Source: Clostridium disporicum
GTDB taxonomy: Bacteria; Bacillota; Clostridia; Clostridiales; Clostridiaceae
Length of the DNA stretch: 58,398 bases
Assembly: GCF_001405015.1 (NCBI RefSeq)
Contig: NZ_CYZX01000025.1
Span: forward strand, 1 to 58,398
Direction: 5' to 3'
Translations under genes and position numbers: made by a program
The notes under the pieces: generated by a model
What the model was told of the DNA's origin: nothing
Databases searched by the model: none
The model's input: only the letters and a program-made list of their open reading frames with translations
Part shown: positions 44,018-52,116 of the stretch, in pieces
Layout: every line of letters starts with the position of its first letter
Position numbering within the stretch: position 1 is the stretch's first letter

Positions 44018-45478
44018 ATGAGAAAGAAAGATATACTTGAATTAAAAAAACGACTAAAGAAAGACCACTGTACTTTTACTAAAATGTGTGGGTGCTATGT
44101 CAGTGGAGAAAAACATGTAATTTTAAAATTTAGAGAAACATTCTTAAACTTAGAGGAAGATGATTATCATAAGTACTTAGAAATTGCTAAAAAAGTTATG
44201 TCTGGAACTATTGGAAATAATATTTTGCAACTTGAATTTCCACTTAATGAAGACCTTGTGAATGAAAAACAAATTTCTCTTATGCAACTTAAAAGTAGTG
44301 CATTAAAAGATGATGCTCTTCTTGATAGTTTTTACGAATCTATTATAGAGAATTATGATTATACAGGTAACTTTTTAATACTTCTGTATCATGATGCTTA
44401 TGACGTTATTACTAAAACTAAAGATAATGCTAAGCTTGATGAATCTGAAGAAGTATATGAATACGTACTATGTGCAATATGTCCAGTTTCACTTACTGCA
44501 CCTGGTCTTAGATACTATGAGGATGAAAATAGAATTAAAGCTCGTGATAGAGATTGGGTTGTTGAAGCTCCTGCTAATGGATTTATATTCCCAGCATTTA
44601 TTAACCGTAGTTCAGATGTTAACTCTATTATGTACTACACAAAAAATGCTAAGGACCCACATTATGAATTAATGGAATATGCTTTAGGATGTCCTTCAAA
44701 ACAAACTGCTACTATTCAAAAAGAAACCTTCCAAGAAATAATTAAAGGTTCTTTTGGTGCTGATGAAAAGAAAGCAGATAAAGTATTTATGGAGGTTCAA
44801 GAAAGCATTAATAATATGATAGAAGAATATAATTCTATGTATGAAGATGTAGCTGATGCTGAACCAATATTAATATCAAGTAAGGATATTCAAAATATCT
44901 TAGTAGAAAGTGGAGTTCCAGAAGAGCTTGCTCCTAAAATAGAAAAATCATATGCAGCAAACTTCGGCAATGACCTACCTTTAGCAGAAAGCTTAATTGA
45001 CCCAAAAGTACTTAAAGCAAATGAGCAAAGAAAAAAAGAAGAACATCTTGTAAGACAAGTTGAAATGCTTCAAAACAAACTTGAGCAAGTTAAACAAGAA
45101 GCTGCTGCTGATAAGGTGACTAATAACTTTACAGAAGTTAACGAAGGTAATGTAGAATTAGAAAATGCTACAGAAGATAACACTTCAGAAGCTTTAGAAA
45201 ATACTACTGAAGAACCAGTTGAAAATAACTTAGAAGAAAATAATATGGATGCTACTGAAGAAACTAATTATGCAACATTAGAAAATGATGTAGATGAAGC
45301 TGCTAATGCAACTGTAGAAAGTGATGAAGTTGCGGCTGATTATGATGTTATACTTCAAGTAAAACCTGAAAAAATACCTCAAATAAAATCACAAATAATT
45401 GACGGTAAAAAATTCATAATGATTCCTATTGATGAAGATGAACAAACAACTGTTAATGGATTAGATGATTTAATTTAA
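44018..45478 (+). CDS. DUF4317 family protein
   Basis: A 486-residue cytoplasmic protein of the DUF4317 family, which I recognise from clostridia but whose function is unknown. It opens MRKKDILELKKRLKKDHCTF and carries the conserved stretches MCGCYV and CPVSLTAPGLRYYEDENR. Residues about 350-460 form a coiled-coil/acidic low-complexity tail (repeated EEN/ENNLEEN/ATEETN). A folded final segment QVKPEKIPQIKSQIIDGKKF follows. I chose the ATG at 44018 with GAGGGG upstream; a TTG 15 bases earlier would bury that site. It is monocistronic. Confidence 0.82.
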   Translation: MRKKDILELKKRLKKDHCTFTKMCGCYVSGEKHVILKFRETFLNLEEDDYHKYLEIAKKVMSGTIGNNILQLEFPLNEDLVNEKQISLMQLKSSALKDDALLDSFYESIIENYDYTGNFLILLYHDAYDVITKTKDNAKLDESEEVYEYVLCAICPVSLTAPGLRYYEDENRIKARDRDWVVEAPANGFIFPAFINRSSDVNSIMYYTKNAKDPHYELMEYALGCPSKQTATIQKETFQEIIKGSFGADEKKADKVFMEVQESINNMIEEYNSMYEDVADAEPILISSKDIQNILVESGVPEELAPKIEKSYAANFGNDLPLAESLIDPKVLKANEQRKKEEHLVRQVEMLQNKLEQVKQEAAADKVTNNFTEVNEGNVELENATEDNTSEALENTTEEPVENNLEENNMDATEETNYATLENDVDEAANATVESDEVAADYDVILQVKPEKIPQIKSQIIDGKKFIMIPIDEDEQTTVNGLDDLI

Positions 45479-45521
45479 TAACTATCTTAAATTAAAATGT
45501 TGATATAAAACACTTAATTCA

Positions 45522-45572
45522 GCACATAATGGATTAGTATAATAATTTATATTATCCTAGTTCATTATGTGC
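45522..45572. terminator. Terminator between DUF4317 and the amino-acid permease
   Basis: Arms GCACATAATG/CATTATGTGC with an AT-rich inner loop that can itself fold. It lies between two convergent genes. Confidence 0.65.
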
Positions 45573-45649
45573 CTATGTAAGTATCCCATACCAACAAATA
45601 CATCTAATAATGTAAATTTCAAAATATAACCATTCTATAAAACTTATCT

Positions 45650-46972
45650 TTAATTTCTTGATTTTTTATTCATATACGCATAAATAGGCAACCCTATTAT
45701 TGTTATAATTATTCCACCTAAAGATATAAGTGGTGCTGTAATAAGTTGATTTATTACAACAAAAGTTCCTCCAAGTATTGCTATTATAGGTATTACTGGA
45801 TATCCTGGAACTTTATAAGGTCTATAAAGGTCTGGCTTAGTCTTTCTAAGTATAATTACTCCTATAAATGTAAGAACATAAAATACCCATACTGCAAATA
45901 TAGTTAAATCACTTAATAAATTAAACTGCCCTGTTAATGCATATATACAAGCAAGTATTGATATAAGTAATATTGAGTTATATGGTGAACCACCTTTATT
46001 AACCTTTGAAAGAATATTACTACCTGGTAATAATTTTTCTTTAGTTAATGCATATACTACTCTTGGTCCTGTTAATAAATATCCATTTAATGTTCCAAAT
46101 ACAGATATTAATATCCCTGCTGATATTAACTTTCCACCTATTGGCCCAAATAATTTTGTAGCTACAAGAGATGCAGGTGAAGTAACATTTGCTAAGCTAC
46201 TTGCTGGGGCTACCCATAAATAAGCTACATTTATAGCTAAATAAACTGCCATAACTAATGATAGTCCACCAACTATTGCCTTTGGTAAATCCTTTCCTGG
46301 ATCCTTCATCTCACCAGCAATAGCTCCAACGTTTATCCATCCATCATAAGCAAATAATGTTGCTATAAGAACTTGACCTAAAGTAGTTACAGGGTTCACT
46401 CCCTCTCCAACCATAGGTGTAAGTATTGATGTGCTGTTTCCCTTTGTAAATCCAAAAATTATAATTAAAACTAATGGAACTAATTTTCCTAAAGTAGCTA
46501 CAGTCTGAATAGAGCCACCAAAAGAAGACCCAATAGTATTTAAAAGTGCTGTCAATAATATGATTCCTATAGCTATTGGCAATACCATTTTCATATTATT
46601 TGACGTAGAACCTAAAAGTTCTGAAGCTTGCTGTGCAAATATTACAGCTACAGCTGCTATCGTCCCTGGGAAAAATAATACTGTCTGCATCCATCCAGTT
46701 AAAAATCCATAACGCTTGCCATATATTTCTTCAATATAAATCATCATACCACCAGTCTTTGGTATTGCGGCAGATACCTCTGTTGCAGTAAGACCACCAG
46801 CTATTGTTATAAGACCACCTAAAATCCATGCTAAGATTCCTAATCCAGGTGCTCCATTAGTTGCGGTATATATTGCTTGAGGTTTAAAAAATACACCTGA
46901 TCCTATAACTACTCCTACAACTGTTGAAAAAGCAGCAGCTAAACCAAGGCTTTTCTTTAGTTCTTTGTTCAT
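45650..46972 (-). CDS. APC-family amino-acid permease
   Basis: A 440-residue inner-membrane transporter with twelve helices, of the APC/LAT group. The helix 1 motif VVGVVIGSGVFFKPQAIYT (about 18-36) holds the unwound GSG(V) of substrate binding, and helix 6 shows LIATLFAYDGWINVGAIAGE. It imports or exchanges an amino acid; the substrate is not visible. It is transcribed away from the YjjG gene, with about 309 bases between. Confidence 0.9.
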   Translation of the reverse strand: MNKELKKSLGLAAAFSTVVGVVIGSGVFFKPQAIYTATNGAPGLGILAWILGGLITIAGGLTATEVSAAIPKTGGMMIYIEEIYGKRYGFLTGWMQTVLFFPGTIAAVAVIFAQQASELLGSTSNNMKMVLPIAIGIILLTALLNTIGSSFGGSIQTVATLGKLVPLVLIIIFGFTKGNSTSILTPMVGEGVNPVTTLGQVLIATLFAYDGWINVGAIAGEMKDPGKDLPKAIVGGLSLVMAVYLAINVAYLWVAPASSLANVTSPASLVATKLFGPIGGKLISAGILISVFGTLNGYLLTGPRVVYALTKEKLLPGSNILSKVNKGGSPYNSILLISILACIYALTGQFNLLSDLTIFAVWVFYVLTFIGVIILRKTKPDLYRPYKVPGYPVIPIIAILGGTFVVINQLITAPLISLGGIIITIIGLPIYAYMNKKSRN

Positions 46973-47281
46973 AAATTCCTCCGTAAGTATAATATTAGCA
47001 TTTACTAATTATACTTAAAAAATATTTTTAGTCAAATTTCGACATTTTATGACTTAATTAATTAAATCTCTGGCTCAATTCAAAATAAAACTATCCTATT
47101 AGCTTTCCTTCTTTCTTACTATTTATAGCTTAATAAATTTAATTTTTAATATCGTAATTATCAATTTTCTAATCTATTATTTCCTTATCTATTATTAATA
47201 TCCTCTGTATAAATAAATTCAAAAAAATGATATTCTTATATTAGGTAAAAATTTATTTGATATAAACTTGGGGGGAAAATT
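46973..47281. other. Divergent promoter region, no gene seen
   Basis: About 309 AT-rich bases between the permease (minus) and the yjjG gene (plus). No conserved frame or structured RNA was recognised; it presumably holds both promoters. Confidence 0.4.
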
Positions 47282-47974
47282 ATGAAATACGAAGTTATAT
47301 TATTTGACGCAGATGAAACATTATTTGATTTTAAAAAATCAGAAAAAGAAGCTTTTAAAAATACAATGATTAAATTTGGCTTCGATTATGATGAAAATTA
47401 TCACTTAAAAATATATCAAGAAATAAATTCAGCTATATGGAAAGAGTTCGAAGAAGGTCTTATTACTCAAGCAAAATTAAAGGTAGAAAGATTTAAAAGA
47501 TTATCAGATAAGTTAGGAGTAAGCTTTGATGAAAATGAATTTGCAAAATCATATATGGAACATTTAGCTGATGCATCCTTTTTATATGATGGTAGTGTAG
47601 AACTTTTAGAAGATATATCTAAATCACATAAGCTTTCTATAGTAACTAACGGACTTACTGCTGTTCAAGATAAGAGAATAAGAAAATCTACTGTAGCAAA
47701 ATACTTTGATACTGTAGTTATTTCTGAGGAAATATTAATATCAAAACCAAATCCAGAAATCTTTGAACATACTTTAAAAACTATAAATCATTCTGATAAA
47801 TCAAAAGTTTTAATGGTTGGAGATAGCTTAACTTCAGATATACAAGGTGGAATAAACTTTGGTATAGATACTTGCTGGTATAATCCAAAAAAATTAGAAA
47901 ACAAAACTTCAATAAAACCTACATACGAAGTTTCTAGCCTTGATGAATTAAAAGAAATATTGATTAATTCATAA
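47282..47974 (+). CDS. yjjG: YjjG-family (HAD) pyrimidine nucleotidase
   Basis: A 230-residue HAD-superfamily phosphatase. Motif I is DADETLFDF (catalytic Asp about 9-11), motif II is SIVTNGLTAVQ, and motifs III/IV read KPNPEIFEHTLKTI and MVGDSLTSDIQGG. YjjG/YfnB enzymes dephosphorylate noncanonical pyrimidine nucleotides and limit mutagenic incorporation. It has a good GGGGGG-containing site at the start and a shared terminator after it. Confidence 0.9.
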   Translation: MKYEVILFDADETLFDFKKSEKEAFKNTMIKFGFDYDENYHLKIYQEINSAIWKEFEEGLITQAKLKVERFKRLSDKLGVSFDENEFAKSYMEHLADASFLYDGSVELLEDISKSHKLSIVTNGLTAVQDKRIRKSTVAKYFDTVVISEEILISKPNPEIFEHTLKTINHSDKSKVLMVGDSLTSDIQGGINFGIDTCWYNPKKLENKTSIKPTYEVSSLDELKEILINS

Positions 47975-47990
47975 ACAGTTTTAATTACAT

Positions 47991-48027
47991 AAAAAGACTT
48001 ATGCAAAATTAAATGCATAAGTCTTTT
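47991..48027. terminator. Convergent terminator between yjjG and the repeat protein
   Basis: Perfect arms AAAAGACTTATGCA/TGCATAAGTCTTTT, serving yjjG (plus) and the three-repeat protein (minus). Confidence 0.8.
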
Positions 48028-48033
48028 ATAATA

Positions 48034-48441
48034 TTATTGTCTATATCCACTTCCAGCTCCAGTTAGAGCTTTTATTTCATGAAGATTAAGATTTCTACTA
48101 TTATTTAATACTTCATTGATTTTATGGCTCTTATGACTGCAAGCCTCAGCTATATCATTACTAATATTATTTATTACATCAACTATATTGCTATGTTTAT
48201 GTCCATTTCCTGCACCAGTTTGCGCCTTTATTTGATGAAGATTAACTTTACCTTTTATATTTGTTACTACATCATATATTTTTTCACTTTTATGATTAGT
48301 AGTAGTTACAGGAATAGTATCAATAGTTGTGCTATTATATCCATTTCCAATACCAGTCATAGCCTTTATTTCATGTAAGTTTAGCCCTCTTCCATTTTCA
48401 TTAATAACTTCGTAAATCTTTCTTATCTTATTGTTTCTCAT
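48034..48441 (-). CDS. Small protein of three tandem motif copies, unknown function
   Basis: A 135-residue protein made of three imperfect copies of one unit: KIYEVINE..LNLHEIKAMTGIGNGY (8-35), KIYDVVTN..VNLHQIKAQTGAGNGH (54-81) and KINEVLNN..LNLHEIKALTGAGSGY (107-133), joined by linkers of about 18 and 25 residues. Each unit looks like a short helix, a turn, a second helix (LHEIKAxTG) and a glycine-rich tail ending in Tyr/His. I do not recognise the family. There is no signal peptide or membrane segment. AGGAGG precedes the start, so it is a real gene. One cysteine (C101) lies between copies 2 and 3. Confidence 0.75.
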   Translation of the reverse strand: MRNNKIRKIYEVINENGRGLNLHEIKAMTGIGNGYNSTTIDTIPVTTTNHKSEKIYDVVTNIKGKVNLHQIKAQTGAGNGHKHSNIVDVINNISNDIAEACSHKSHKINEVLNNSRNLNLHEIKALTGAGSGYRQ

Positions 48442-48935
48442 TTAAAATTCCTCCTAAAATATAAAGCTTTTTTATTTAATCAATTCAGTTTAATTTCATA
48501 TTTCTTTTATACTAATATATACAAGAGTTATTTTTACTTTAGGGACCTTTTCAGCTGAAAGCCAAAATTTTATGTAATTTTTTAAATTTAAATTACTCTT
48601 AATAACCTTGTCACTATTAAATACAATAGCTAATTATATTTTAGGTACCTTTTTAACTGAAAGTCCAAATTTCACATTTGGTAACTTGAAGTTACTCCTA
48701 CGAATGTATATGAGTAGTGAGTTTCCTTATTAAAGCCAAAATTTTATATTTTGTTGCTTGAACTTACACTGGAAGTGTACTCCTACAAATATGTATGAGT
48801 AGCGAGTTTCCTTATTAAGGCCAAAATTTTATTATTTATTTTTAATTAATAATTACTAAAAAAAATTGTTAATTTTCTAAAACTATTTTCATATAATGAC
48901 TTTGTATTATAGTTGATACATTTAGGAGGCAAGTA
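48442..48935. other. Non-coding region with degenerate tandem repeats
   Basis: The upstream part near the repeat-protein gene presumably carries its promoter. From about 48540 to 48840 the sequence consists of imperfect ~80-base repeats (listed separately). No open frame with a ribosome site was found on either strand. Confidence 0.6.
48642..48840. repeat. Two and a half imperfect ~80-bp direct repeats
   Basis: Units begin near 48642, 48722 and 48806. Shared blocks are TTAAAGCCAAAATTTTAT (varied), CTTGAAGTTAC/CTTGAACTTAC, and ACTCCTACGAATGTATATGAGTAG versus ACTCCTACAAATATGTATGAGTAG (given in parts; the two differ at a few bases), then GAGTTTCCTTATTAA. Each unit holds a small hairpin, ACTCcTAC/GTAtGAGT. 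An older relative starts near 48540 (CCTTTTCAGCTGAAAGCCAAAA). Confidence 0.75.
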
Positions 48936-49163
48936 ATGTATAAAATTGAAATTAAAGAATTAGGAGAAAATAAAGTCAGCCTTTGTGAAACAATAAAATA
49001 TCTTCAATATAATGAACTATATAATTTAGTAAAACCGTACTTAAATATTGAACATTTATCATTTTCCATTAGAAATGATTGCCCTGATGGTCGTGAATGG
49101 GGCTTTATATATGCAGGTGATACGATTGTTGGAGAAATCAAAATAACTAAATTATTTAAGTAA
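48936..49163 (+). CDS. Small protein of unknown function
   Basis: A 75-residue acidic-to-neutral protein starting MYKIEIKELGENKVSLCETI and ending GDTIVGEIKITKLFK. I do not recognise it. A strong AGGAGG site seven bases ahead and a terminator directly after support it as a real monocistronic gene. It looks like a small alpha/beta fold with a central helix (YNELYNLVKPYL) and a C-terminal strand pair (WGFIYAGD, EIKITKLF). The ~80-bp repeats lie just upstream and may sit in its promoter. Confidence 0.65.
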   Translation: MYKIEIKELGENKVSLCETIKYLQYNELYNLVKPYLNIEHLSFSIRNDCPDGREWGFIYAGDTIVGEIKITKLFK

Positions 49164-49170
49164 AAATAAA

Positions 49171-49204
49171 CCTAACACTACAGTATACAAACTATAGTGC
49201 TAGG
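49171..49204. terminator. Terminator after the small protein
   Basis: Arms CCTAACACTACAG and CTATAGTGCTAGG (two mismatches), followed by CTTTTAGT, between convergent genes. Confidence 0.65.
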
Positions 49205-49218
49205 CTTTTAGTCATTTA

Positions 49219-50121
49219 TTAATTTTCTCTAGCTTTAAAAAAATCATCTATCTTCACTGCACCTTCTAATACTTCTCTTTCCACATATAAGGTTCTATCT
49301 TCCCTTGTCATCATACTCCATTTAACTAAGCTAATTGAGCCCTTCTCAATTTCTATTGCCGTAATACACCTAGGATGAACGCAACTTCCATCATTAAAAT
49401 ACATTACTTCTCCAACTTTAGGAAAGCTTGGCCTATGTGTATGACCAGCTATTAACATTTTATTTTCTTCTTCTGCCCATTTTATTAAATGTTGTTCTAT
49501 TTTATCTTTACGCTTGTAGTTTTCCCCAGCTCTTGTAGGATCTTTAACTCCCCAAAGTTCTAATGGTCTCCATAAATACCTCACTAAAAATCTACCTAAT
49601 TTCCAAGCTATATCATTAATAAACTCTCCCTGATGCCCATGAACAATAAATATTCTATTACTATTATTGCTATCTTCTAAAATCAATCCCTCATAGACCT
49701 GCATTGAAGGAAATAACGGACAAACTTTTTTTCTTGTCTCGCAATAATACTCACTACAATTTCTATTGAACAATTTCTCATTTTTCTTTTCTATATCATG
49801 ATTTCCATAAATCATATATAACCTGTTTTCATTATAAAACTTAGACATCAACCAAAATGAATTGCTATGAATCTTTACTATCTCTTTCATAGATCTATTT
49901 TCCCAGAGCTCGTCCCCATCTCCTACTTCAATATACGTAAATCCACCTTCGTAATAATAGTTTAATGCTGCCCAGAAAAGATGTTGATTAGATATGAAAT
50001 TATCACCCCAGTTTCCAATTCCTCTATGACAATCACTCATCATAACAAACTTAGAGTTACAATCATAAGGAATAACTTTAGCTGATTCATAAGCTTTTGA
50101 TAAACTCTCAAAGGTTCCCAT
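49219..50121 (-). CDS. Metallophosphoesterase family protein
   Basis: A 300-residue calcineurin-like phosphoesterase. The five metal/phosphate motifs are all present: DCHRG (29-33), GDGDELWEN, YGNHDIE, VHGHQGEF and AGHTHRPSF. The two-metal site is therefore complete. Family members act on nucleotides, phosphoproteins or lipid headgroups; UDP-diacylglucosamine hydrolase-like folds share this set. The substrate is unknown. It starts 13 bases after the DUF4474 stop with GAGGTGA upstream, so the two genes form an operon. Confidence 0.88.
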   Translation of the reverse strand: MGTFESLSKAYESAKVIPYDCNSKFVMMSDCHRGIGNWGDNFISNQHLFWAALNYYYEGGFTYIEVGDGDELWENRSMKEIVKIHSNSFWLMSKFYNENRLYMIYGNHDIEKKNEKLFNRNCSEYYCETRKKVCPLFPSMQVYEGLILEDSNNSNRIFIVHGHQGEFINDIAWKLGRFLVRYLWRPLELWGVKDPTRAGENYKRKDKIEQHLIKWAEEENKMLIAGHTHRPSFPKVGEVMYFNDGSCVHPRCITAIEIEKGSISLVKWSMMTREDRTLYVEREVLEGAVKIDDFFKAREN

Positions 50122-50134
50122 CCTATCACCTCTA

Positions 50135-51076
50135 CTATTTATCTAAAAAATCTTGTATATCTCTATAAAGATTTTCTAATTTTTTAGCTTTCTTATCATT
50201 AGCAAGAAGTTTAAATAATATTGGATAATAACTTCTTAAGAAATCAATCTTATCAATTGCACGTGTAAAATCTTTAGTTACCCAATTAAACAAATTACAA
50301 TAAAATCTATTGAGTAATTGAATAAATCCTACCATAAACTTACTATATTTCTGTGGTTGCTTAGTTTTAGGAGATGTAAAAACTAACTTAACCATTCTAC
50401 CATTAATCTTAATTTCATTAGCTTTATATCCAGCATAATAAAGTCCATCAATAAAGGCTCTTTGCATATCCAAATATGGGAAAGTAATTTCAATTTTTAG
50501 AGATAATTCCTCTGGTTTAGAAAATAATCCTACATCAAACCCTGTTAACCACCAGTGTCTTTCTTCTCTTTCTATTATTTGATTGTCATTTTTCTTTAAG
50601 ATATACTTCATCTGCAAAAGATATTTATCTGATACACTTTCATAAAAAGTTCCTGTGAAAACATCTGGTATATCTACATCCTTTTTGCCTGTTGCATATA
50701 CTCCAACTTCTCCACCAGTTGTCATACCATATTGTCCTTTCCAAAACTCAATAAGCCACCTTTTTCCTCCATACTCAAAATAAATAGGTTCACAATCTAT
50801 AATCATATTTAATGAAGGTGCTAATTCATCATAAAGACTACAATAACCTAACTTTCTTTGTGGTGGATGAAGGCTTGAATAAACAATGTCTTGCTCTATA
50901 TCAAATAAGAAACCATATATTTCCAGAGCATCATTTATATCTTTTAACTTTTCTTCGTCAGTTCTTCCCTTTACTTTTTCTATAGCAGCTTTTCTACGTC
51001 TCCACCTCCAAAAGAGAAGTAATATCATTATTGATAAAACTGACATACAAATTGCAAGTATAATCGAATTATCCAT
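50135..51076 (-). CDS. DUF4474 domain membrane-anchored protein
   Basis: A 313-residue protein with one N-terminal transmembrane segment (about 4-24, followed by the basic stretch RWRRRKAAIEK), so most of it is cytoplasmic. The rest matches the DUF4474 pattern: YGFLFDIEQDIVYSSLHPPQRKLGYCSLYDELAP and CEPIYFEYGGKRWLIEFWKGQYGMTTGGEVGVY. No function is known for the family. It is the first gene of an operon with the metallophosphoesterase. Its promoter and 5' region are part of the duplicated ~228-bp segment, the second copy of which (54698-54925) has lost the start codon. Confidence 0.85.
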   Translation of the reverse strand: MDNSIILAICMSVLSIMILLLFWRWRRRKAAIEKVKGRTDEEKLKDINDALEIYGFLFDIEQDIVYSSLHPPQRKLGYCSLYDELAPSLNMIIDCEPIYFEYGGKRWLIEFWKGQYGMTTGGEVGVYATGKKDVDIPDVFTGTFYESVSDKYLLQMKYILKKNDNQIIEREERHWWLTGFDVGLFSKPEELSLKIEITFPYLDMQRAFIDGLYYAGYKANEIKINGRMVKLVFTSPKTKQPQKYSKFMVGFIQLLNRFYCNLFNWVTKDFTRAIDKIDFLRSYYPILFKLLANDKKAKKLENLYRDIQDFLDK

Positions 51077-51292
51077 TTGATATATCCCCTTTAAATTAAT
51101 ATATTTCTACAATATTTTATTCTGTTATACCATTATTGGTGAAATAATTTTATTATTGTAAAGAAACTTAAATAATAATAAAAAGAAGCTTAACACTTAG
51201 TTAGGTAACATTAGTGTTAAACTTCTATATATTCGTAAGTATATTTTTAGGGGGTAAGTATTATTTATTAACTACTTTATCCTTTTATAATT
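51066..51292. repeat. Long direct repeat, copy A
   Basis: About 227 bases nearly identical (roughly 94% by eye) to 54698-54925 in the same orientation. It runs from the first codons of the DUF4474 gene through its ribosome site and upstream region, and includes the hairpin at 51184-51226 and the GGGGGTAAGTATTATTTATT block. It marks one end of the MerR/ABC module. Confidence 0.9.
51184..51226 (-). terminator. Hairpin/terminator within repeat copy A
   Basis: Arms AGAAGCTTAACACT and AGTGTTAAACTTCT (one mismatch), followed on the minus strand by TTTTTATT. It lies within the upstream region of DUF4474, so it could end a short minus-strand RNA (see findings) or act as an attenuator. Confidence 0.65.
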
Positions 51293-51333
51293 ATTGATGA
51301 TTTTCATCTTAACTTAAGAGGGTGGTATTGGAT

Positions 51334-51540
51334 ATGATACTTACTTTATTAGTTGTTTTGATATTTTTATTAATAATTATAATAAAGACTTTAAGTTCAA
51401 AAACTAAACTTTTAGAATTTGAACTCAATATAGGTATTAAATGTTTTAAACTATATTTTAAAACAAATGAAAAAGCACTCCATCCGACCAAGAATAGTTG
51501 TGCTTTTTCTCAATTAAAATTATTTAATTGTAACCAATAG
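51334..51540 (+). CDS. Small single-pass membrane protein of unknown function
   Basis: A 68-residue frame with an N-terminal transmembrane helix (MILTLLVVLIFLLIIIIK) followed by a polar, Lys/Phe-rich tail (ELNIGIKCFKLYFKTNEK). GAGGGTGG lies eight bases ahead of the ATG. I have a vague impression of small phage- or plasmid-borne proteins with a similar tail, but cannot name a family. A terminator-like hairpin (51470-51508) falls inside the last third and another (51569-51591) follows the stop, so the functional protein could end earlier. Treat as probable only. Confidence 0.45.
   Translation: MILTLLVVLIFLLIIIIKTLSSKTKLLEFELNIGIKCFKLYFKTNEKALHPTKNSCAFSQLKLFNCNQ
51470..51508 (+). terminator. 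Terminator-like hairpin inside the small ORF
   Basis: Arms AAAAAGCAC/GTGCTTTTT with a T run on the 3' side, lying within the last third of the small membrane-protein frame. Confidence 0.5.
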
Positions 51541-51568
51541 CCCTAAAACTAAAACCATTCTAAGGATC

Positions 51569-51591
51569 GCTTAGTGTTAATCGGACTAAGC
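51569..51591 (+). terminator. Terminator after the small ORF
   Basis: Arms GCTTAGT/ACTAAGC, followed by TTTTCTTAT. Confidence 0.6.
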
Positions 51592-51843
51592 TTTTCTTAT
51601 CTATATAATATCAAATTTTCACAAAAAATAAACATCAATTTTTTTTACTAATAATCATCTCTGCAAATTGAAATTTATAAGAGGCAATTAATTTAAATCA
51701 GTTATTTTTTAGAACTTAAATATTAATAAATCTCAATTCTTTTTCAGCTTCTAATTTAGATTCATAAAATACATTTCTCAACTTATTATAGCATATTTTG
51801 TAAATTTAATTTTACTTATGACACGTTATTTTCAGCTGTAAAA

Positions 51844-51880
51844 ATAGCCTTAGGCAAGTTATTTCAATGCCTAAGGCTAT
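51844..51880 (-). terminator. Strong hairpin, minus-strand terminator
   Basis: Perfect arms ATAGCCTTAGGCA/TGCCTAAGGCTAT, followed on the minus strand by TTTTTAC. It ends the ABC transporter transcript about 240 bases past its last stop. Confidence 0.75.
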
Positions 51881-52116
51881 AAACATCACTCATTTATGAT
51901 ACGGTTCTCCGTATCTCCTATAAATAAGGTTTTTTCATTTTATAAAATTCCTCAATAGTATCTCCGTTACCTCTAACTATTTATGATGAGTAATTGCAAT
52001 GTTACCTATATGAAAATATCCATGCTGATGTTTTTGAGCTACCCTTTTAGTAAATCTAGCTTTCAGTAATATGTTTTATACTCACTCTTCTAATACCAGC
52101 TACAAATGTATCATTT

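Larger units (their letters stand above)
51541..52116. other. Intergenic region with two hairpins and possible gene debris
   Basis: No intact gene. Minus-strand sequence from about 52110 to 51890, directly beyond the ABC permease stop, reads in short coding-like bursts interrupted by stops and frame changes (for example IRRVSIKHITES, RVAQKHQHGYFHIGNIA, GDTIEEFYKMKKPYL). This could be a decayed gene, but I cannot name the family. Confidence 0.4.

Noticed and set aside
48642..48840. CRISPR array
   Set aside because: The repeats are ~80 bases, only two and a half copies, with no regular spacers and no cas genes nearby.
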